Source: Candidatus Paracaedibacteraceae bacterium UBA6184 (GTDB taxonomy: Bacteria > Pseudomonadota > Alphaproteobacteria > UBA6184). Taken from it: 18,700 bases of DNA. The position numbers and the translations under genes are program-made. How positions within the stretch are numbered: the first letter of the stretch is position 1; each line of letters opens with the position of its first letter. Below the pieces are notes generated by a model. That model worked only from the letters and a program-made list of their open reading frames with translations, made no database searches and had not been told where the DNA came from. Below are positions 13,477-18,700 of this stretch, piece after piece. Where the stretch lies: assembly GCA_002422845.1 (NCBI GenBank), contig DITM01000047.1:1-18700 (forward strand). The letters run 5' to 3'.

Positions 13477-16400
13477 ATGTCAAAACTTACAAAACAGCTT
13501 TCATTTTTATTCCCCGCTGCAACGGGTCCATGGATTCAAAAACTCTCAGAAGACAGTCAGAAAATTTGGTGCGTATTTCACAACGAACAACAAATGCACT
13601 CGGCAAAAGTGTCTATCAATGCATTTAACCCCAACGTAAAAATACTTACATACCCTCAGTGGGACACATTGCCGTATGCTGCGGCATCACCATCAATTGG
13701 TGTTCAAATGCAACGACAAAGCGTTTTGGATTCTATACGTAATTCAACAACACCGTTAATAATTCTTAGCACCCTTAATGCAGCTATCCAAAAAGTTGGA
13801 TCGGATACTCAGCAGCCCTCCGACATTTGCATTGATACATCGAAACCCTTGGATGCGGAAAAACTAACCCATGATTTAAGTGCTGCAGGATTTGCAAGGG
13901 TCGACACTGTGTATCAACCCGGAGAATTCAGCGTTCGTGGCAGTGTCATTGATATCTTTCCTTCGGGACACGACCTGCCCTATCGTATTGATTCATTTGG
14001 AGACGACATTGAAAGCATCCATCCATTTGATCCAGCGACTCAACGACGCAACAAAGAAATATCGTTGAACCAATTGGTGATTAATAACCATCAAGAAATT
14101 CTATTCACACGAGAACATATCACTACCTTTAAAACTAATTTTGTGGAATATTTTGGGATTGAGGGTCGTGGGAATTTCTATTCCAGCATTGTGGATCAAA
14201 CACCTATTTCAGGGTGGGAACAGCTATATCCTTTGTTCTTTAAGTCAACCCAATCTCTGTTTGAACTGTTTCCGAATGTAACATTTTTACTGCCACAGAA
14301 AAGTCAATTTTCAGATTGCGCCGCTGACTTAAACGAATCGTATACCTATCGCAAACAACTGTGGGACAACACCAGATCTAAAGATCAGTTGTTACCCCCC
14401 ATACACCCTGATTTAATGTATTGCACAGATTTTGAATCCAATATATTGCGACAATCCAATACACATATTTACAGCCCCTATAAACAGCAAGACGGTTTCG
14501 ATTGCAAGATCAGACCGTTGGATCCATTGACTGCGGAATCTGTAACAGATCGATTTAACCAAGCCATAAAGATGGCTGAATCCAATAAGGTAAAACTTGT
14601 CTGCGCACTTGCGGAAGATCAAGAAGTACGTTACGTGCAAGCAACCTACTCCACCGCAAATGGACGCACGTTACCCGTGTGTAAAACATGGGCAGACGTT
14701 CTTGCAACGGATATGCCGGTTGTGATTTGGCAACAGCGATTAATGCACGGATTTACATTACCTCAACATCACATCGTCACAAGTTCGGAACTGTTTGGCG
14801 AACGCACAGCCCCTTCAAAAAAACGAAGAGCCGTTGTAAATGCCGAAGACATTATTGCACAGGCCACCGCACTAAATGTTGGAGATTTAATTGTTCATCG
14901 TCAGCACGGAATTGGACGATACCTGGGATTAGAAACCATTGAAGTTTTTACCGTGACTCACGATTGTTTAGCGTTAGAATATTCCGGTCACGACAAGCTA
15001 TTTTTACCTGTTGAAAATATCGAACTACTGTCACGATATGGCAGCGATCAAGGATCTGCTTTATTAGATAAGCTGGGCGGCACATCCTGGCAAAGCCGTC
15101 AGCTAAGTATGAAAAAACAACTTAGAGACCTTGCAAAATACTTGATGGATATTGCCGCAAAACGGATGTTAAAAACCGCACCAACGATTCAGGTTGAAGA
15201 CGGGGCTTTCCAAGAGTTCTGTCGCAGGTTTACTTTTGTCGAAACCGACGATCAAGAACGCGCCATTCAAGATGTAATCACCGATCTTTCAAAAGGCACC
15301 CCCATGGATCGATTGATTTGTGGCGATGTTGGTTTTGGAAAAACAGAGGTCGCATTACGCGCTGCATTTTTAGCCGTTCATAACGGATACCAAGTTGGCA
15401 TTGTTGCACCCACCACAATTTTAGCGCGCCAACATTATCATACCTTTAAAAAACGATTTGAAGGTTTGGGATACAGAATCGAACACATTTCTAGATTGGT
15501 TAGCTCAAGCCAAGTCACAAAAACAAAACAAGCAACTGCCGAAGGTGAAGTTTCAATATTAATCGGAACCCATGCCTTATTAAACGACACTGTTAAATTT
15601 AAAAACTTAGGATTGCTAATCGTTGACGAAGAACAAGTCTTTGGCGTTAAACAAAAAGAAAAAATTAAAGAACTTTCCAGCAATATCCATGTCCTTACAC
15701 TATCCGCAACGCCGATACCCAGAACATTACAGATGTCCTTGTTAGGCATTAAGGAAATGAGTTTAATCGCAACACCCCCTGTGGATCGCAGAGCCATTCA
15801 AACCACGCTGTGTGAAGAAGACCCCATTGTGACGCATCAGGCCATCAAGCATGAAATCGAGCGTGGCGGACAAGTCTTTTATGTGTGCCCTCGCATCTCT
15901 GATCTAGATGCTGTCTATCCTTCTTTGAAAAAAGCATTCCCAGACTTAAACGTTGTGGTTGCACACGGACAATTAAAACCCAACGAAATAGAAGAACGAT
16001 TAATGTCGTTTATTGAGGGTAAGGCGCATATCCTACTTTCAACACAAATTATCGAATCCGGAATTGATATTCCTAATGCCAATACCATGATTATCTATAA
16101 TGCCCAACTGTTTGGGTTGGCTCAGCTGTATCAATTGCGTGGGCGCATTGGACGCAGCACTCGTCAAGCCTATGCTTATTTGATTACCCCCCATGGCCGC
16201 ATGTTAAAAGCAACCGCCGTTAAACGATTGCAAGTGATGTCTACTTTGGATGCTTTAGGTGCAGGATTCACATTGGCATCCCATGATCTTGATATTCGTG
16301 GAGCTGGCAATTTATTGGGCGAAGAACAATCGGGTCATATCAAAGATGTTGGCGTTGAACTGTATCAAGACATGTTAAAACAAGCCGTCAATACCTTAAA

Positions 16401-16899
16401 GAAAAAAGGCTTTATTGAAAACGGTGAAGAAGATTTATGGAGTCCAATTTTATCATTAGGATTATCCGTAGGTCTTCCAGAAGCGTACATTCAAGATATT
16501 GAAACCCGAATGGAGATCTATCGTCGACTGGGCGCACTGACGAATAATGATCAAGTGAATGATATTAAAGCCGAACTACTGGATCGTTTCGGACGACTTC
16601 CCCAAGAAGCCGATAACTTAATTGCGACGATTAAGATAAAAATTCTATGCCGAACGGCCAACATTCAAAAAGCAGAATCTGGCCCCAATGGCGTACTATT
16701 TACATTTCGAAACAACCAATGTGGGTATGTAGATAATTTATTAAAATTAGTTCAACAGAAACCCTCTTATAAATTAAGACCTGATTTAAAGTTATTTTAT
16801 CAGTGGTCGTTTGATGATATTCCCACGCGAGTCAGAACCGTTAAAATGATTTGTAAGGAACTCTGTAAATTAACGACACCTCAATCTGAAGTTAACTAA
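13477..16899 (+). CDS. mfd: Transcription-repair coupling factor Mfd
   Basis: Mfd removes RNA polymerase stalled at DNA damage and recruits UvrA. The 1140-residue protein has the whole family layout: UvrB-like module (about 140-190, PGEFSVRGSVIDIFPSG), RNA polymerase-binding CarD-like domain (about 467-520, GDLIVHRQHGIGRYLGLE), helicase domains with Walker A GDVGFGKTE (616-624), DEEQ box (717-720), SATPIPRTLQMS, and motif VI QLRGRIGRS (from about 886), and the C-terminal TRCF domain (about 990-1080). The motif normally read as DEEQRFGV is DEEQVFGV here. The frame opens at ATG 13438; ATG 13477 fits the family N-terminus better, though neither has a clear ribosome-binding site. It is divergent from the secreted repeat-protein gene with only 66 bases between starts. 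Confidence 0.96.
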   Translation: MSKLTKQLSFLFPAATGPWIQKLSEDSQKIWCVFHNEQQMHSAKVSINAFNPNVKILTYPQWDTLPYAAASPSIGVQMQRQSVLDSIRNSTTPLIILSTLNAAIQKVGSDTQQPSDICIDTSKPLDAEKLTHDLSAAGFARVDTVYQPGEFSVRGSVIDIFPSGHDLPYRIDSFGDDIESIHPFDPATQRRNKEISLNQLVINNHQEILFTREHITTFKTNFVEYFGIEGRGNFYSSIVDQTPISGWEQLYPLFFKSTQSLFELFPNVTFLLPQKSQFSDCAADLNESYTYRKQLWDNTRSKDQLLPPIHPDLMYCTDFESNILRQSNTHIYSPYKQQDGFDCKIRPLDPLTAESVTDRFNQAIKMAESNKVKLVCALAEDQEVRYVQATYSTANGRTLPVCKTWADVLATDMPVVIWQQRLMHGFTLPQHHIVTSSELFGERTAPSKKRRAVVNAEDIIAQATALNVGDLIVHRQHGIGRYLGLETIEVFTVTHDCLALEYSGHDKLFLPVENIELLSRYGSDQGSALLDKLGGTSWQSRQLSMKKQLRDLAKYLMDIAAKRMLKTAPTIQVEDGAFQEFCRRFTFVETDDQERAIQDVITDLSKGTPMDRLICGDVGFGKTEVALRAAFLAVHNGYQVGIVAPTTILARQHYHTFKKRFEGLGYRIEHISRLVSSSQVTKTKQATAEGEVSILIGTHALLNDTVKFKNLGLLIVDEEQVFGVKQKEKIKELSSNIHVLTLSATPIPRTLQMSLLGIKEMSLIATPPVDRRAIQTTLCEEDPIVTHQAIKHEIERGGQVFYVCPRISDLDAVYPSLKKAFPDLNVVVAHGQLKPNEIEERLMSFIEGKAHILLSTQIIESGIDIPNANTMIIYNAQLFGLAQLYQLRGRIGRSTRQAYAYLITPHGRMLKATAVKRLQVMSTLDALGAGFTLASHDLDIRGAGNLLGEEQSGHIKDVGVELYQDMLKQAVNTLKKKGFIENGEEDLWSPILSLGLSVGLPEAYIQDIETRMEIYRRLGALTNNDQVNDIKAELLDRFGRLPQEADNLIATIKIKILCRTANIQKAESGPNGVLFTFRNNQCGYVDNLLKLVQQKPSYKLRPDLKLFYQWSFDDIPTRVRTVKMICKELCKLTTPQSEVN

Positions 16900-16907
16900 T
16901 TGTAAAC

Positions 16908-16944
16908 CCTTGAACGCTATTATTTAATACATAGGTGTTCAAGG
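16908..16944 (+). promoter_or_regulatory. Inverted repeat that covers the fliL ribosome-binding site
   Basis: CCTTGAAC (16908-16915) and GTTCAAGG (16937-16944) pair perfectly around a 21-base AT-rich loop, between mfd and fliL. The right arm contains the AAGG that forms the fliL Shine-Dalgarno sequence (AAGGTG, 16941-16946), so the folded RNA would hide it. No T tract follows, so it is a poor terminator. Confidence 0.5.
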
Positions 16945-16954
16945 TGTTTAAATT

Positions 16955-17554
16955 ATGGCAGACGGAAATAAAGAAAAAGTCGAAGGCAAAGTCTTGGACT
17001 CCGAGACGGAACAGGCTCCTGCAGATTCAACCGAGCCTCCTAAGAAAAAAGGGCTTCGAAAATATTTTGGATTTCTAACATTTAGCCCTGGATTCTATAA
17101 AAAACATCCAGTCGCAAGCATTGCGATTAGCATAGTCCTAGTTTTAGCGCTTGCAGGATCTATAACATCATATTTTTTATTCTGGCACACCAAGCAACCC
17201 GCCGAAGATCAACCGATAGACTACACAGCCTCATACCATCCACTCCCTGAATTAAAGCTTAGCATCAAGCGCGATAATGAAAACCTGGGTTATTTGATCA
17301 TTGGTTTAACATTAAAAATCTCAGCGGATACGAAACCAGAGGTGTTGCGAAAAAAAGAACCGATAATACTGGATGCGCTGCATACTTATTTTGCATCTAT
17401 CACATTAGATAATTTAGGGTCGTCTGCCGCAACAAGTCTGGTATCCCCCGTAGGACTAGAGCGTTTACGACAGAATCTTATTAGACGTCTAAATACGGTG
17501 TTGTCGCCCATAAAAATAGAATCCATTCTGTTTAGAAAACTTATCACTCAATAG
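16955..17554 (+). CDS. fliL: Flagellar basal body-associated protein FliL
   Basis: FliL is an inner-membrane protein at the flagellar base that helps the stators work. The 199-residue protein has a charged cytoplasmic N-terminus (1-50), one membrane segment (about 53-77) and a periplasmic FliL domain (about 93-199) ending in the typical pattern LRQNLIRRLNTVLSPIKIES then LFRKLITQ. Its N-terminal tail is longer than in many homologues. The ATG at 16955 has AAGGTG eight bases upstream. The next gene starts eight bases after its stop with AGGA overlapping that stop, so the two are coupled. In many alphaproteobacteria fliM follows fliL; here it does not. Confidence 0.88.
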   Translation: MADGNKEKVEGKVLDSETEQAPADSTEPPKKKGLRKYFGFLTFSPGFYKKHPVASIAISIVLVLALAGSITSYFLFWHTKQPAEDQPIDYTASYHPLPELKLSIKRDNENLGYLIIGLTLKISADTKPEVLRKKEPIILDALHTYFASITLDNLGSSAATSLVSPVGLERLRQNLIRRLNTVLSPIKIESILFRKLITQ

Positions 17555-17562
17555 GAAAAAAA

Positions 17563-17979
17563 ATGGTATTTGAAAGTATTCTGCTGATCTTCTTAATCGC
17601 CACGCTGATTATAGGCATACGTTTGTATTTTGATTTGCAACGATTAAAAACGTACAAAGATGATTACAATCGATTTTTAAATAAAACCGAAGCACAGTTA
17701 TCTGATATCGAAAAAATAACCGAACGCTTTCGTTATATTAGCACATCTGAAAAAGAATCCCTTGAACGATTAACAAACAAAGCGAAGTCTTTAAAAGACG
17801 ATTTGCTGTATATTAGCGAACGATCTGAAAACATTTTCCAAAAACTATCATCGACCTCTAAATCAATTAAAATAGAGGCCTTATTAGACCAGAAGAAAGA
17901 GGCTAAAATATCGGAAAAAACATCGAACCTTACATCCAAGAAAAATAAGCTTATGAATACGATCAAAGACTTAAGATAG
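17563..17979 (+). CDS. DUF6468-like membrane-anchored coiled-coil protein
   Basis: The 138-residue protein has an N-terminal membrane segment (about 4-22, ILLIFLIATLIIGIRLYF) and then a long charged helical stretch likely to form a coiled coil (about 24-100), ending in a lysine-rich tail. This layout, its size and its place between fliL and a MotE-like gene match the alphaproteobacterial DUF6468 family, found in flagellar clusters. Its biochemical role is unknown to me; a motor-associated scaffold is the natural guess. The ATG at 17563 has AGGA (17553-17556) six bases upstream. The next gene begins 10 bases after its stop, consistent with one operon. Confidence 0.78.
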   Translation: MVFESILLIFLIATLIIGIRLYFDLQRLKTYKDDYNRFLNKTEAQLSDIEKITERFRYISTSEKESLERLTNKAKSLKDDLLYISERSENIFQKLSSTSKSIKIEALLDQKKEAKISEKTSNLTSKKNKLMNTIKDLR

Positions 17980-17989
17980 GCAAACGACA

Positions 17990-18655
17990 GTGCAATTATT
18001 ACCAACTTCTCATCAATTAAGTACATTTTTAAGATTGACCGTAATATTGCGGGCCCTGATTGCAAGTTGCGCACTGGTATTTATTTCAAAAATACTAACG
18101 TTAACTAATTTATATTCCGCACCAGCGTCCACAGAAAGCAAAGCCGCTGAACCAGAACAAGAAAAAGCTCCACCAACTGAATTACCCCCCATCCAAAATA
18201 TTCAGCTGGACAATCAAGGCTTAACACTCAAACTTGATTTTATGAACTTAACCCCCAATGATTTAAAAGTATTAGAATCATTATTCGACTATCGTGAAAA
18301 GATACGACAAAAGGCAAAAGAAGTTATAAAACAAGAAGATCAACTTAGAATTGTTGAAAGCCGCATTCAACAACAACTGACAGAACTGAAACGTATTCAA
18401 GGTGAACTTACCACGCTGTTAGAGAAACATGACGAACAAGAAGAGAAAAAACTAACACTAATGGTTAAAATCTATGAGAACATGAAACCCGACCAAGCGG
18501 CACAAATCTTTAATACACTGCCCGAAGATCGTGTCCTAGCCTTATTAAAACGCATGAGAGAAGGCAAAAGTGCTGCAATCATGGCCAACATGACCCCGTC
18601 TCAGGCAAGTCATCTTACAGATAAATTATTAGGTGAAAAGGAATTAAAAAATTAG
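17990..18655 (+). CDS. MotE-like flagellar motor protein
   Basis: The 221-residue product has an N-terminal membrane segment (about 13-35), a proline- and glutamate-rich linker (about 44-70), a long coiled coil (about 100-155) and a C-terminal MgtE-N-like helical domain (about 157-215; KIYENMKPDQAAQIFNTLPE, then MANMTPSQASHLTDKL). This is the architecture of MotE, a periplasmic chaperone that stabilises MotC in rhizobial motility, and of related proteins beside fliL in alphaproteobacteria. The exact role here is inferred. The start is a GTG at 17990 with a weak AGG nine bases upstream; no nearby ATG lies in frame, and this start keeps the membrane segment. It ends one base before the tRNA-Phe gene on the other strand. 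Confidence 0.83.
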   Translation: MQLLPTSHQLSTFLRLTVILRALIASCALVFISKILTLTNLYSAPASTESKAAEPEQEKAPPTELPPIQNIQLDNQGLTLKLDFMNLTPNDLKVLESLFDYREKIRQKAKEVIKQEDQLRIVESRIQQQLTELKRIQGELTTLLEKHDEQEEKKLTLMVKIYENMKPDQAAQIFNTLPEDRVLALLKRMREGKSAAIMANMTPSQASHLTDKLLGEKELKN

Positions 18656-18656
18656 G

Positions 18657-18700
18657 TGGTGCCTGGGGGCGGAATCGAACCGCCGACACAAGGATTTTCA
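18657..18700 (-). tRNA. tRNA-Phe (GAA), 3' part, cut by the window edge
   Basis: On the minus strand the segment begins at U33 and reads through anticodon GAA (18699-18697), the 3' anticodon stem TCCTT, variable loop, T-stem GGCGG with loop TTCGATT and CCGCC, the acceptor strand CCCAGGC, discriminator A and an encoded CCA (18659-18657). The 5' half, with D-arm and GCCTGGG acceptor strand expected, lies beyond the window. It is convergent with the MotE-like gene, one base from its stop codon. Confidence 0.92.

Overview
The window reads as chromosomal DNA of an AT-rich alphaproteobacterium. The evidence is the dnaG-rpoD pair without rpsU, a primary sigma factor with a long acidic insert, an isc operon with two tandem cysteine desulfurases, and an alphaproteobacterial motility set (FliL, a DUF6468-like protein, a MotE-like protein). 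The lean gene content, two secreted orphan proteins and the resemblance of the isc operon to that of Rickettsia-like bacteria suggest a host-associated lineage, perhaps near Holosporales or Paracaedibacter. That placement is inference; the window has no rRNA gene to test it.

Layout. Positions 1-526 hold no convincing gene but contain a dense run of stem-loops in locally GC-rich sequence (about 91-400), a possible unrecognised RNA. A strong promoter (527-554) then drives dnaG and rpoD on the + strand, ending at a clear terminator (4282-4328). Further hairpins follow, then a convergent small DUF6869-like gene (4463-4885, -), a divergent secreted orphan (5061-5576, +) and a 122-bp imperfect palindromic element (5659-5780). 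From 11692 down to 5808 runs a tightly packed minus-strand Fe-S assembly operon: iscR, a second cysteine desulfurase, iscS, iscU, iscA, hscB, hscA. It has a good promoter and an IscR-like half-site upstream, but no fdx follows hscA. Upstream on the same strand is a secreted protein with leucine-rich-repeat-like sequence (11836-13410), closed by its own terminator. Divergent from it are mfd (13477-16899, +) and a motility group: fliL, a DUF6468-like gene and a motE-like gene. The window ends inside a convergent tRNA-Phe gene.

How they work together. DnaG primes replication and RpoD is the housekeeping sigma factor. IscS supplies sulfur to the IscU scaffold, HscB and HscA transfer clusters from IscU, IscA is an A-type carrier, and IscR senses cluster supply and probably represses the operon. 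Mfd couples transcription to repair. FliL and its two partners point to a flagellar motor whose other parts lie elsewhere.

No defence system, CRISPR array, prophage or complete insertion sequence is visible. The least explained items are the 5' structured region, the palindromic element, the secreted repeat protein and the four-cysteine extension of HscB.
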